Source of the DNA: Sediminibacterium magnilacihabitans
GTDB taxonomy: Bacteria > Bacteroidota > Bacteroidia > Chitinophagales > Chitinophagaceae
Direction of reading: 5' to 3'
NCBI GenBank assembly: GCA_002973575.1
Contig: PVEQ01000003.1
Coordinates: 186,001 to 250,000 of the forward strand
Length of the DNA: 64,000 bases
Part shown: positions 1 to 8,341 of the stretch, piece after piece
Layout of the letters: the number at the start of each line of letters is the position of its first letter
Numbering within the stretch: the stretch's first letter is position 1
Notes under the pieces: model-generated
Databases searched by the model: none
Seen by the model: the letters and a program-made list of their open reading frames with translations, nothing else
Told to the model about the DNA's origin: nothing
Translations under genes and position numbers: made by a program

Positions 1-2
1 AT

Positions 3-545
3 GCCGGTTACGGGCATATATCGAAAGTGGCTACGGAAGACTATATTCCTATGGCCGCATATTTTAGCGTGATCTCCGGCATCGATCCGCTGACCATTGA
101 CCAGACTTCTCTGTGCGAAGGAAGCACGTCGAATGACAAAGCCAGTTTTTATGAAACATGGCTCAAGCTTCGCCCCGTTGCAGCTCCTGTAGTTCCTTTG
201 CAAAGTGATACCGCATTCGATCCCTTTGGCTATAAGTTGTATGATGTTTACGTGATCCATCCGGCAACAAAATTTCATAACGGCCGTCCGCAATGGGTCA
301 ATATGGATGGATGGAAAAAAGAACTGCCCGTGCCTCCGGCGTTTCAATCGCTCTTCTTTGTACAGGCTTATTATGCCAATGAATACAATGATAAAACCGC
401 CGGCCTGGTAGTGCCTGCCGATCAAACTTATATCAATGCACCAAACGGTTATTACTACCTCTATCTACGCAAAGGTAGGTATAAAATAGTTTTCCGGGAT
501 AAATTATATGCAGTGTTGGGAGTAAAAGAAATTGAAGTGAAATAG
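3..545 (+). CDS. Unknown protein, C-terminal part (5' end outside window)
   Basis: The frame is open from the first bases of the window, so the gene very probably starts upstream; the first in-window start-like codon is a GTG at 27, which is unlikely to be the true start. About 181 residues are visible. The tail is rich in Tyr, Phe and Pro (for example the stretch NGYYYLYLRKGRYKIVF) and reads like an extracellular or periplasmic beta-rich domain. I recognise no family. It ends 17 bases before the convergent ART-like toxin gene, so the two are transcribed toward each other. Coding nature is well supported by length and codon use; function is unknown. Confidence 0.7.
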   Translation, partial: AGYGHISKVATEDYIPMAAYFSVISGIDPLTIDQTSLCEGSTSNDKASFYETWLKLRPVAAPVVPLQSDTAFDPFGYKLYDVYVIHPATKFHNGRPQWVNMDGWKKELPVPPAFQSLFFVQAYYANEYNDKTAGLVVPADQTYINAPNGYYYLYLRKGRYKIVFRDKLYAVLGVKEIEVK

Positions 546-562
546 CGCCTTCAGAATTTGGC

Positions 563-1216
563 TCAATTTTTAGGCAGGGAAGATTTTAGAAAATCAATTT
601 CTTGTCGTGGAAGAAAAAAACCTTTGATGCAGTTAGGGTTTCTGATAGAAAGTTGGATATGCGTTTTTTCAGCGATCCCAGCCCCGGTATATGCAGGGCC
701 GCCTTCGGTAAATACCCCTCTTGCCGAATCGAATATTCTATATTCACTATACCCTTTCAGTTGTATATCTGTAGCAACCCAGTTAGTAATTTGATCATGC
801 ATAAATTCTATCACCTTGCAATCCAGTTCACGTAGGATTTTATCTTTATGGTGATCTGTTTTGATGTCTCTATTTTGGGGGAGTGTTTCACCAACATCTT
901 TATAGGTTTGAGCCAGTAATGAATAAGATCCCTTAATCATTGATATAAATCGCGAATCAGAAAGATCAAAACAATACCCTAAATCCAATACTGCTCCGAT
1001 TACAGCAGGGGTATCAATCTCACCTCTTCGTTTTTTATCTTTTGCCCATTCAAGAGCCCTATCAATGTTGTTTTCCCAGAAATATATGCCATGCCCCAGC
1101 CAGTCATAAGGTTTTTCACTCTTTTTAATAAAATCCGGATTTGATAACAGCTTGTTCCGAATGGCGGCCTCGCATCCATGAAAAGCAATAATCAACCCTG
1201 GCCTCGAATAGTACAT
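563..1216 (-). CDS. Candidate toxin with ADP-ribosyltransferase-like (DUF3990-like) fold
   Basis: This 217-residue cytosolic protein has an N-terminal FHG motif (about residues 12-14), then WLGHGIYFWE near residues 40-49 and an Ala-rich EWAKDK helix. That pattern resembles the H-G / G-x-Y-F / A-x-x-W-A core of PARP/ART-fold proteins such as DUF3990. No signal peptide or membrane segment is present. The ATG at 1216 lies two bases after the stop of the small upstream gene at 1219-1398, so the two are surely co-transcribed and probably translationally coupled. The order small gene first, larger enzyme-like gene second is typical of type II toxin-antitoxin modules. The family recognition is by eye; the catalytic Glu/Gln position is not assigned. 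An alternative is a non-toxic ART used in signalling. The two plus-strand open frames over this gene are shorter and lack any recognisable domain. Confidence 0.7.
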   Translation of the reverse strand: MYYSRPGLIIAFHGCEAAIRNKLLSNPDFIKKSEKPYDWLGHGIYFWENNIDRALEWAKDKKRRGEIDTPAVIGAVLDLGYCFDLSDSRFISMIKGSYSLLAQTYKDVGETLPQNRDIKTDHHKDKILRELDCKVIEFMHDQITNWVATDIQLKGYSEYRIFDSARGVFTEGGPAYTGAGIAEKTHIQLSIRNPNCIKGFFLPRQEIDFLKSSLPKN

Positions 1217-1218
1217 GG

Positions 1219-1398
1219 TTACTTTGTAACCCCTTTTCTCATGAACCTGCCAATATTCCGATATGGTTTGGTATAATTACCTTTTTTCGTCAGGATACCT
1301 GCGGAAACAAGAGACGCAAACGCTTGTTCTTTTGTACGCTTTTCAGACAGTTTTTTCTTAAACATGTCTATTAACCTTTTAATATCTTGATCAGTCAT
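1219..1398 (-). CDS. Small basic protein, candidate antitoxin of the ART-like toxin
   Basis: A 59-codon gene reading MTDQDIKRLI... and ending ...GRFMRKGVTK. It is Lys/Arg rich, with a predicted helical N-terminal half and the motif SAGILTKKGNYTKPY in the C-terminal half, which I remember from other small Bacteroidota proteins (memory only, not checked). Its TAA is followed after two bases by the ATG of the ART-like gene. A TAAATTTG box sits four bases before its ATG, predicting a leaderless transcript. There is no DNA-binding motif that I can name. The antitoxin role is inferred purely from size, order and coupling. Confidence 0.65.
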   Translation of the reverse strand: MTDQDIKRLIDMFKKKLSEKRTKEQAFASLVSAGILTKKGNYTKPYRNIGRFMRKGVTK

Positions 1399-1402
1399 AC
1401 TA

Positions 1403-1410
1403 CAAATTTA
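1403..1410 (-). promoter_or_regulatory. Minus-7 promoter box of the TA-like operon
   Basis: On the minus strand this reads TAAATTTG, an exact match to the Bacteroidota consensus TAnnTTTG. Its final G is four bases from the ATG at 1398. With the usual start four to five bases after the G, transcription would begin at the A of ATG. Confidence 0.5.
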
Positions 1411-1509
1411 CTGTAAGCAGCTTGCAAAAAAACAGGAGTTTGTACGTGATTTTTTTAGCAATAAATCAGATCAGGAATATACAATTGAAGAACCGTATTC
1501 AATCGGTCA

Positions 1510-1695
1510 TCAGCTATGCAAGCCGAAATAAGAAAGGGTTATCCATACTGCCACAAAGAAAAAAGCAGCCAATGCATCATTGGTCAATGATTTGAACGGT
1601 CTTTTCCTGATAAAAAGTTGGTAGAAAATCCACAGTACCATTAAAATAACAGGGCCGAAAAAACGCAGCATCCATAGCGTATAAGGAACAGACAT
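1510..1695 (-). CDS. Small two-helix membrane protein
   Basis: A 61-residue protein with two clear hydrophobic segments (about residues 7-27 and 41-58) separated by a basic loop containing RKRPFKS. It lies 50 bases downstream of the SpmA/SpmB-like gene on the same strand and is probably in its operon, so it may be a partner or regulator of that membrane protein. No family is recognised. It begins with ATG and has no competing reading frame. Confidence 0.6.
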   Translation of the reverse strand: MSVPYTLWMLRFFGPVILMVLWIFYQLFIRKRPFKSLTNDALAAFFFVAVWITLSYFGLHS

Positions 1696-1745
1696 ATACT
1701 TTCTATTTTCCTTGAAGTGTTTCGCTGCTATAAAGGTATAACTTA

Positions 1746-3005
1746 TTATTTAAAAAAGATATACCCTATGAATACCGCAGCTATCACTCCTATCAGATCG
1801 GCCAGCATACCGGCCCAGATGGCATAACGCACTCTCTTGATGCCTACGCTACCGAAATACAACGCAACAATATAAAAAGTAGTATCGGCGCTGCCCTGGA
1901 ATGTAGAAGCCAACTGGCCAATGAAACTATCAGGGCCATGCGTTTTGAAGATATCCAGCATCAGCCCCCGGGCGCCGCCACCGCTGAACGGACGCATGAT
2001 GGCAACCGGCAGGGCCGGTACAAAATCGCCCCGCATACCGCTGGCCGTAAAACACCAGGTAATAGCGTTGATGATCGCATCCAAAGCGCCACTGTCGCGG
2101 AATACACGAATGCCTACCAGCAACCCTACTAAGTATGGAATGACTTTGATCACCACATCCCAACCTTGCTTGGCCCCATCAATGAACGCTTCAAAGACAT
2201 TGATCTTTTTCACCCAGCCACCGATGAGGAAAGAAGCCACGATAAGAAACAGTATCAGGTTACCCAGCACATCGGTGAATGTTTCCTTGGCAAAAAGCGT
2301 GGGGCTGCCCGCAGCGGCTTTCGAAGGCAATCCATCTATAAACCATGCAAATAATAATACACTGGCAATGATACCTCCCAACCACAATAGCAATACTTTA
2401 TCCATCCGGATGCGCTGGTATGCAATGGTGATGATGATGCTGGCCATCGTTGCAACAGTGGTAGCTACCATCAGGGGCACGAATACACTGGTTGGATTGA
2501 CACTGCCCGCCCCGGCGCGATAGGCAATGATCGACAAAGGAATGAGGGTGAGTCCGCTCGTGTGCAGCACCAGGAACATGATCTGTGCATTGCTGGCCGT
2601 GTCTTTGGCAGGATTCAGTTCCTGCAGGCTGTTCATGGCTTTCAGTCCGAATGGGGTGGCTGCATTATCCAAACCCAGCATATTGGCGCTGAAATTCATC
2701 ACCATTTGTCCCATAGCCGGGTGCTTTTCAGGTACTTCCGGGAACAACCGCTTCATAAAAGGATTCAGCAAACGTGCCAGGAAATTAACGGCACCGGCCT
2801 TCTCTCCAATATTCATCAATCCCATGAAAAACATCATGGCGCCGGCCAGCGGAAGGCCTATTTCCATCACAGAAGACTTGGAAGCATCGAATATTCCCTC
2901 CACCAGTTTTTTGAATATTTCATAATCCTGGAAAACGATCAGTTTCACCAAAGCGATCGCCAGTCCGATCAGGAAGAAAAATATCCAAACATAGTTTAAT
3001 GCCAT
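1746..3005 (-). CDS. Fused SpmA/SpmB-type nucleoside-recognition (Gate) membrane protein
   Basis: About 419 residues from the ATG at 3005; a longer TTG start at 3014 adds only three residues. It is a polytopic membrane protein with two Gate/nucleoside-recognition domains. The N-terminal half carries the SpmA-like NMLGLDNAATPFGLKAM region, and the C-terminal half the SpmB-like VRFSGGGARG/GSADTTFYIV-type region (here IMRPFSGGGARGLMLDIF and FQGSADTTFYIVALYFGSVG). In Bacillus these are two separate spore-maturation proteins; fusions occur in many non-sporulating Gram-negatives, where the role is unknown, possibly transport or cell-envelope related. It is followed by a 61-residue membrane protein. 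Confidence 0.85.
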   Translation of the reverse strand: MALNYVWIFFFLIGLAIALVKLIVFQDYEIFKKLVEGIFDASKSSVMEIGLPLAGAMMFFMGLMNIGEKAGAVNFLARLLNPFMKRLFPEVPEKHPAMGQMVMNFSANMLGLDNAATPFGLKAMNSLQELNPAKDTASNAQIMFLVLHTSGLTLIPLSIIAYRAGAGSVNPTSVFVPLMVATTVATMASIIITIAYQRIRMDKVLLLWLGGIIASVLLFAWFIDGLPSKAAAGSPTLFAKETFTDVLGNLILFLIVASFLIGGWVKKINVFEAFIDGAKQGWDVVIKVIPYLVGLLVGIRVFRDSGALDAIINAITWCFTASGMRGDFVPALPVAIMRPFSGGGARGLMLDIFKTHGPDSFIGQLASTFQGSADTTFYIVALYFGSVGIKRVRYAIWAGMLADLIGVIAAVFIGYIFFK

Positions 3006-3042
3006 AGCCTGCAATTAATGAGGTGAAAATAAGGAATGGGGC

Positions 3043-3050
3043 TATATTTG
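3043..3050 (+). promoter_or_regulatory. Minus-7 promoter box for ychF
   Basis: TATATTTG matches TAnnTTTG exactly. It lies 21 bases before the ychF ATG in the divergent gap between ychF and the SpmA/SpmB-like gene, predicting a leader of roughly 17 bases. Confidence 0.45.
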
Positions 3051-3071
3051 CGGCTCAAATTTTGAAGTAAT

Positions 3072-4175
3072 ATGGCTTTACAAGCAGGAATCGTGGGACT
3101 ACCCAATGTGGGAAAATCGACTTTGTTCAATGCCGTGAGCAACAGCGCCAAGGCGCAGGCAAGCAATTACAGGTTCTGTACCATTGAACCCAATGTTGGA
3201 TTGGTAGACGTGCCCGATGAACGCCTGAACAAGCTGACCGAACTGGTAGTACCCAATCGTACCGTGCCTACCCAGATGGAGATCGTGGACATCGCCGGAC
3301 TCGTAAAAGGCGCCAGTAAAGGCGAAGGTTTGGGTAATAAATTCCTGGGCAATATCCGTGAAGTGGACGCCATCATTCACGTGATACGCTGTTTTGAAGA
3401 CGAGAACGTATTGCGCGAAGAAGGCGCCATCAACCCTTTGAGCGATAAAGAGATCATCGATACGGAACTACAGCTGAAAGACCTGGAGAGCGTGGAAAAG
3501 AAAATGCAGCGCGTAGAAAAAATGGCCCGCGTAGGTACCGATGCCAAGTCCAAAGCAGAATTCGAGGTACTGACACGTTGTAAAGAACACCTGGAAAAAG
3601 GGAAAGGCATCTTCTCACTGGGATTGAGTAAAGAAGAAAAGACAGCCGTAGCCGATCTTTTCCTGCTCACCGATAAACCCGTGTTGTATGTAGCCAATGT
3701 TGACGAAGCATCCATGCATACCGGCAACAAATTCTCTCAAATACTGATCGACGGTGTGAAAGGCGAAGGCGCCGAAGTGATTGTAATGTGTAACAATATT
3801 GAAGCACAGATCGCCGAAATGGAATCACCGGATGACAAGCAGATGTTCATGGAAGAGTACAAAATGACTGAGCCCGCCTTGAACCGCCTCATCCGCTCTG
3901 CCTATAAATTGCTCAACCTCGATACTTATTTCACCGCCGGCGTACAGGAAGTACGGGCATGGACCATTCACAAAGGATGGAAAGCGCCGCAGGCTGCCGG
4001 TGTGATCCACAGCGATTTTGAAAAAGGATTCATCAAGGCTGAGGTGATCGCTTATGATGATTTTGTTAAATTCGGAAGTGAAGCCGCAGCGCGCGACAAC
4101 GGCAGGTTGCGCATAGAAGGAAAAGAGTATCTCGTCAAAGATGGCGACATCATGCACTTCAGGTTTAATGTGTAA
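3072..4175 (+). CDS. ychF: Ribosome-binding ATPase YchF
   Basis: A 367-residue OBG-family P-loop protein of the usual YchF length. The Walker A GLPNVGKS is at residues 9-16 and the G3 motif DIAGLVKGASKGEGLGN follows near 73-89. The G4 position reads NVDE rather than NKxD, which is the family feature linked to ATP rather than GTP use. A central coiled-coil insertion and a C-terminal TGS domain with EVRAWTIHKG...AAGVIHSDFEKGFIKAEV complete the protein. It associates with ribosomes and is implicated in stress responses and translation. A lipoprotein gene follows after nine bases and may be co-transcribed. Confidence 0.97.
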   Translation: MALQAGIVGLPNVGKSTLFNAVSNSAKAQASNYRFCTIEPNVGLVDVPDERLNKLTELVVPNRTVPTQMEIVDIAGLVKGASKGEGLGNKFLGNIREVDAIIHVIRCFEDENVLREEGAINPLSDKEIIDTELQLKDLESVEKKMQRVEKMARVGTDAKSKAEFEVLTRCKEHLEKGKGIFSLGLSKEEKTAVADLFLLTDKPVLYVANVDEASMHTGNKFSQILIDGVKGEGAEVIVMCNNIEAQIAEMESPDDKQMFMEEYKMTEPALNRLIRSAYKLLNLDTYFTAGVQEVRAWTIHKGWKAPQAAGVIHSDFEKGFIKAEVIAYDDFVKFGSEAAARDNGRLRIEGKEYLVKDGDIMHFRFNV

Positions 4176-4184
4176 ATTGGAGCC

Positions 4185-4994
4185 ATGAAAAAGACCTTTC
4201 TTGCATTTATTGCTGCCACTGCTTTATTAGCAGGCTGTCGTGATACCAACAAAAGCGACGATGCATCGGCTCCTGCCATTCTTGCTCCGGCAGTGATCAA
4301 TTACAGCCTGGTAAAAGTGTACCCGCATGATACCAGTTCTTATACGCAGGGACTGATCTGGCAGAACAATACCATGTATGAAGGAACAGGCTGGCGTGGG
4401 GTTAGTAAGCTGCGCACTATAGATATCAATACGGGTAAACCCATCAAGCAAATATCACTGCCTGATACCGTTTTTGGTGAAGGAATCGCTATATTAAACA
4501 ACAAGATATATCAACTTACCTATCAAGAACACAAAGTATACGTTTACGATCTATCCAGTTTCAAAAAACTGCAGGAATTTGAGTGGCCCTATGAAGGATG
4601 GGGACTCACCACAAATGGTAAACAACTAATTATTTCAACCGGCGATAGCAACCTGTATTTCGTAAACCCTGAAAACTTCCACATCGAAAGAACTGTTGGC
4701 GTAAGTGATAATAATGGGTATGTACCCAACCTGAATGAGTTGGAATATGTTAATGGTAGTATTTATGCTAACGTTTACGAAACCGACTATATTATCAAGA
4801 TTAACCCGGAAACAGGCCATGTGGATGGTAAGGTCGATATGTCGAGTTTATTACAAAAAGCAGGCGCCACTTATGATCCCCGACAGGTAGATGCTGGTTA
4901 TGTTTTGAATGGCATTGCTTATGATGCTGCCAAAAACAGCTTTTATATTACCGGGAAAAGATGGCCTATCCTCTGTGAAGTGAAGTTCAATTAA
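4185..4994 (+). CDS. Glutaminyl-peptide cyclotransferase lipoprotein (plant/bacterial type)
   Basis: 269 residues. A signal peptide ending in the lipobox LLAGC (Cys18) predicts an envelope lipoprotein. The mature part matches the beta-propeller glutamine cyclotransferase family (PF05096): YTQGLIWQNNTMYEGTGWRG, then FGEGIAILNNKIYQLTY, then NELEYVNGSIYANVY and DAGYVLNGIAYD. The predicted reaction is cyclisation of N-terminal Gln to pyroglutamate on exported proteins or peptides. It starts nine bases after ychF and its end overlaps the convergent methyltransferase gene by four bases. Confidence 0.9.
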   Translation: MKKTFLAFIAATALLAGCRDTNKSDDASAPAILAPAVINYSLVKVYPHDTSSYTQGLIWQNNTMYEGTGWRGVSKLRTIDINTGKPIKQISLPDTVFGEGIAILNNKIYQLTYQEHKVYVYDLSSFKKLQEFEWPYEGWGLTTNGKQLIISTGDSNLYFVNPENFHIERTVGVSDNNGYVPNLNELEYVNGSIYANVYETDYIIKINPETGHVDGKVDMSSLLQKAGATYDPRQVDAGYVLNGIAYDAAKNSFYITGKRWPILCEVKFN

Positions 4995-5911
4995 ACACTG
5001 CCTTTTTTTGAAAAAACATAGATCACCGAGCTGCATTTTTTTGCATTAGAGAATGCTTTGACATTCGACCAGATGCCTGTACGCAGCGCCCCGGGGAGAT
5101 TGGATTTCCCATTCTTATATTGTTCACTAAGCATCGATACATACAGGCTATCGAACCACATAGGTAAAGTTGTTTCCAGCCTGAAGCCTTTTTGTTGTGC
5201 GAGTAATTCCATTCCTGCAGGAGAGAAATGATATAGGTGCCTGGGCACATCGTAAGCCGCCCAATACTGTTGGTACACCGTAGCATCGTAACTGGTATAA
5301 TTAGGTACGGCAATAACCAGTTTCCCTCCAGGTTTCAGTATGCGGGCAAATGTTTGCAGGTACCCGTGCAGGTCGTGCACATGTTCCAGCACATGCCAGA
5401 GGCTGATCGCATCGTAACGGGCATCGGGCAGTGTATACAATGTTTCCGGTGCTTGCAGCTCCAGTCCGTATTTCGTTTTGGCCCGCTGCCTTGCCGTTTC
5501 ATCAGGCTCTAATGCCGTTACCTCCCAGCCTGCTTCGCGCATCGCATCTGCAAAAGCGCCGATGCCGGCGCCCACATCCAACAATAATCCTTTTTCTTTA
5601 CCTGTAACGCGCTGTATCAATTTTCTTTTGCTGCGCAACGTGTAATTACGCACCAGGTGGTAAAGACGGTTGATAAGTCCTTTATTGGTATCTGAATGGG
5701 AAATGTAGGCGGCGGACTGGTAATAGAGACCAATAGATGCAGCATCGGGCACCAGTTGTGTAAACCGGTTTGCGCATCCGTCGCAATGCCATACTTCGAA
5801 GAGCTCTTTGCTCACCGTATGGTCTTTTACTCCCAATACGGGTTGTATTGCAGCACTCTGGCAAAAAGGGCACAGGGTATGATTGATAAAATTTTTGTCG
5901 CTCATGATCAT
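4991..5911 (-). CDS. Class I SAM methyltransferase with N-terminal zinc-ribbon-like motif
   Basis: 306 residues (a second in-frame ATG lies two codons inside). The N-terminus has CPFC and about 30 residues later CDGC, a four-Cys zinc-ribbon-like module. Then follows a Methyltransf_11/23 Rossmann core with LLDVGAGIGAF (SAM loop), VTALEPDE (acidic loop end) and DAISLWHVLEHVHD. This architecture is common in polysaccharide or lipid-modification methyltransferases; the substrate cannot be told. It converges on the glutaminyl cyclase gene with a four-base overlap. Confidence 0.88.
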   Translation of the reverse strand: MIMSDKNFINHTLCPFCQSAAIQPVLGVKDHTVSKELFEVWHCDGCANRFTQLVPDAASIGLYYQSAAYISHSDTNKGLINRLYHLVRNYTLRSKRKLIQRVTGKEKGLLLDVGAGIGAFADAMREAGWEVTALEPDETARQRAKTKYGLELQAPETLYTLPDARYDAISLWHVLEHVHDLHGYLQTFARILKPGGKLVIAVPNYTSYDATVYQQYWAAYDVPRHLYHFSPAGMELLAQQKGFRLETTLPMWFDSLYVSMLSEQYKNGKSNLPGALRTGIWSNVKAFSNAKKCSSVIYVFSKKGSV

Positions 5912-5947
5912 CTGAAAATAGATCGAACCGGATGCAAAGAAAAGAGA

Positions 5948-6514
5948 TTATGCGTAGTAAAAAAGAATGATTCCTATACCGATCAATAACAAGATAGCGG
6001 CATAGAGCCACCATTTATTATTGGAAGCTGAAGTTGGTTCGGCTTCTGCATATTCATTGCTGGTAGCTGCTTCGTTGGTTTTGAGTGCATGTGGCATGGA
6101 TGCTGTATGCTCAAAAACAATGCCATCCGGCAGTGATACAGGCGGTAATAACTCATGCGGACTGGCAACGGCGCGGAATTCAGTTGTTCCATCTTCCCGT
6201 ATAAAGAGATGGCCCACTTCCTTCAATTCAACTCCTGATTCACTGGTTACTTTGGTTTTCAGCTCTTCGGTATAGTCTCTGAAACGGTTAATGGCATCTA
6301 CTTCATCTGTATCCATTTCCCATGCAAGAAAATCATAGAACTGTTTATCGGCCTGTACCGCCTGTTGACGAAAACTGATCACGGGAACCGGCGCCTGTAT
6401 CAGCTTGCCGCCTTCCTCCATCCGGGCAGGCCTGTTTTCAATAAGGAAGCGGCCCAGGCCCGGGATATCTAACCGGCGATGCAATACCAGGTATTTATAC
6501 AGGTGTTCGTCCAT
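5948..6514 (-). CDS. HU-CCDC81-type DNA-binding-like protein with C-terminal membrane anchor
   Basis: 188 residues. The N-terminus LYKYLVLHRRLDIPGLGRFLIENRPA matches the prokaryotic HU-CCDC81 domain typical of Bacteroidota, with a second repeat-like part (GVELKEVGHLFIREDG) around residues 93-110. The C-terminus has one transmembrane helix (WWLYAAILLLIGIGIILFYY), so the protein is probably held at the inner membrane with the HU part in the cytoplasm. Such proteins often carry a C-terminal SPOR domain; here there is none after the helix. It is the last gene of the TPR/barrel operon, ten bases after the barrel gene. Confidence 0.82.
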   Translation of the reverse strand: MDEHLYKYLVLHRRLDIPGLGRFLIENRPARMEEGGKLIQAPVPVISFRQQAVQADKQFYDFLAWEMDTDEVDAINRFRDYTEELKTKVTSESGVELKEVGHLFIREDGTTEFRAVASPHELLPPVSLPDGIVFEHTASMPHALKTNEAATSNEYAEAEPTSASNNKWWLYAAILLLIGIGIILFYYA

Positions 6515-6523
6515 CTTGCTTTT

Positions 6524-8329
6524 TTACCGGAACGAATATACAACTCCTCCCAACACATTCAGTCCCAATACCTCGTATTGGTTCCACCGCTGGTATTTGT
6601 TATTGAGGAGGTTGTTCACCTGGAACCATAGGTTGAGCTTGGGCATCACTGCAAATTCTATTCCCAGGTTGAGGTCGGCAGCGGGATCCAGCTTCATGGC
6701 CTGCATCGATTTACTGCGGTAATAAGGTCCGTCCCACAGGAATGCATCTGCTTTTACCTGTAGGTCTTTCAGCACTTTCCATTTCAGGGTACCCGTCACT
6801 TCAAAAGGCAATTGTCCCCATGCCTGTTCATTCACCACCAGGGAAGAGAATTTTTGGAAAGTAGCGCCGGCCAGGAAGGAGAATTTCTCCTGTACATTAT
6901 ACCCTACTTCTCCATGCAGCTTCATCAGTTGCATACTAGGTTCATACAGTACGTTGAATGTCTTTCCATCGAGCAGGTCATTCACAAAAAGCGGTTGGTT
7001 ATTGAGCTTGATGAACGATACGCGTCCTTTATACGTAAAATGATTTCCAGCAGAGCCTTTGATGCCTGCATAGGTTTCTATCGCTTTGGTATTCTGCAGG
7101 TCTGTAAGCGCTGCTAACCAGGGGTTGAATCCTGCGAGGGAATAGTAAGTATTCTTGTTATAATAACCTGTCCATCCGCCTTCCACCACCAGGGCGCTCT
7201 CCTTGATCCTCGCTTCTGCCGTGATATTGGGCAGGGTTGAAAAGTTCTGGTTATCCCATGAAGGTTGAATACCCAGGTAGAGTTTGAAATTGGGCGTGTT
7301 GAATTGTAAGGTTGGACTTACATAATAAAGGTTGTTCTTCAGTGTACGCTGGTTCGGCGTGGAAGGGAAGAAAGTGGCTTTGGAAATATCAGCTGTGAGT
7401 CCCAGGTCAAACGCATAGATCTTTGCAAAACCTTTATTGATATTTGCTTTGGCCACCAGTGCGTATTCTTTATTATCGCGGTTATCGGCAAAATAGCGCA
7501 GCTGCACCTGCGGGTGGTAAGTAATATTAAAATCGTTGCGGGCCTTGTTCTGCAATCCCACTTCTATTCCTGCGGTATTGAAGCGGTTCAGCAAGCTGTC
7601 TTTTTTATAATTCAACGAAGCCGGCTCGTAACCGTAAAAATAGCGCGTGGTGTTTTCATAAAAGGCTTTGGTGGTCCATTCGTTGTTGTGATTGGTATTC
7701 AGAATAGAGATCACATTCATGCCGAATTTCGAATATTGTTGTGCCGGCAGATTGCCCTTGGTGGTTAAATAATTGGCGCGCAGGTTGGTGATGGATTTTT
7801 TGCCATCTCCAAAAGAGAAGGCGCCTTCGGCCAACCCCATAGTATAATTGCCGATACCTGCTTTTATGTAATGGTCATTCACCCATGCCAGGCCACTATC
7901 CTGCGGCAGGGCCAGCGGTTTGATAGGTACGGGCTGGTAAGAGAACAGGAGGTTCTGCGCAGGAATATTATACAGCACAGGTACGCGTGATGAGTCTATC
8001 ACCGGCGAAGCAGCGGTAAAATTCACTTTGGCCGCATTCTTCAATGAAGGCTTGAATGCAGAAGTCACGGTTACTACACGGGGCGCGGTAGTGTCTCCCA
8101 AGCCTTCGCGATTCAGTTTTGCCGGCGTAGATTCGGCCGCACTGAAAACGGCCGTCTTTTTCTTCGCAGGCGTAGCAGCCGTGTGAGACTTTTTTGTTTT
8201 CGCGGGCGCTTTTTTGTGTGCTGCTGTCTGTACTTTTTTCTTACCCTTCTTTTTATGCTGGGCCTGTACCGTTGCCGTTGTCAACGATACAAGCAAAAGA
8301 AAGCAACATATTTTCTTACAATAATGCAT
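6524..8329 (-). CDS. Outer-membrane beta-barrel protein (TonB-receptor-like barrel, no plug)
   Basis: 601 residues with a signal peptide (cleavage likely after TVQAQ), then a strongly basic Lys/Ala-rich stretch (about residues 25-60), then an extended region and many amphipathic beta strands ending in aromatic residues. The C-terminal portion (LNLWFQVNNLLNNKYQRWN...GGVVYSF) is the usual end of TonB-dependent-receptor barrels, but no plug domain is visible. The Lys/Ala stretch could bind peptidoglycan or a periplasmic partner. It starts 12 bases after the large TPR gene and is followed ten bases later by the HU-like gene, so the three form one operon. Confidence 0.85.
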   Translation of the reverse strand: MHYCKKICCFLLLVSLTTATVQAQHKKKGKKKVQTAAHKKAPAKTKKSHTAATPAKKKTAVFSAAESTPAKLNREGLGDTTAPRVVTVTSAFKPSLKNAAKVNFTAASPVIDSSRVPVLYNIPAQNLLFSYQPVPIKPLALPQDSGLAWVNDHYIKAGIGNYTMGLAEGAFSFGDGKKSITNLRANYLTTKGNLPAQQYSKFGMNVISILNTNHNNEWTTKAFYENTTRYFYGYEPASLNYKKDSLLNRFNTAGIEVGLQNKARNDFNITYHPQVQLRYFADNRDNKEYALVAKANINKGFAKIYAFDLGLTADISKATFFPSTPNQRTLKNNLYYVSPTLQFNTPNFKLYLGIQPSWDNQNFSTLPNITAEARIKESALVVEGGWTGYYNKNTYYSLAGFNPWLAALTDLQNTKAIETYAGIKGSAGNHFTYKGRVSFIKLNNQPLFVNDLLDGKTFNVLYEPSMQLMKLHGEVGYNVQEKFSFLAGATFQKFSSLVVNEQAWGQLPFEVTGTLKWKVLKDLQVKADAFLWDGPYYRSKSMQAMKLDPAADLNLGIEFAVMPKLNLWFQVNNLLNNKYQRWNQYEVLGLNVLGGVVYSFR

Positions 8330-8341
8330 GTATGTAATACT

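Noticed and set aside
558-835. Plus-strand open frames opposite the ART-like gene
   Set aside because: Short, no recognisable domain and fully inside the minus-strand gene, which has clear motifs and an operon partner.
1921-2925. Several plus-strand frames inside the SpmA/SpmB-like gene
   Set aside because: Antisense to a clear multi-helix membrane protein gene and lacking any motif.
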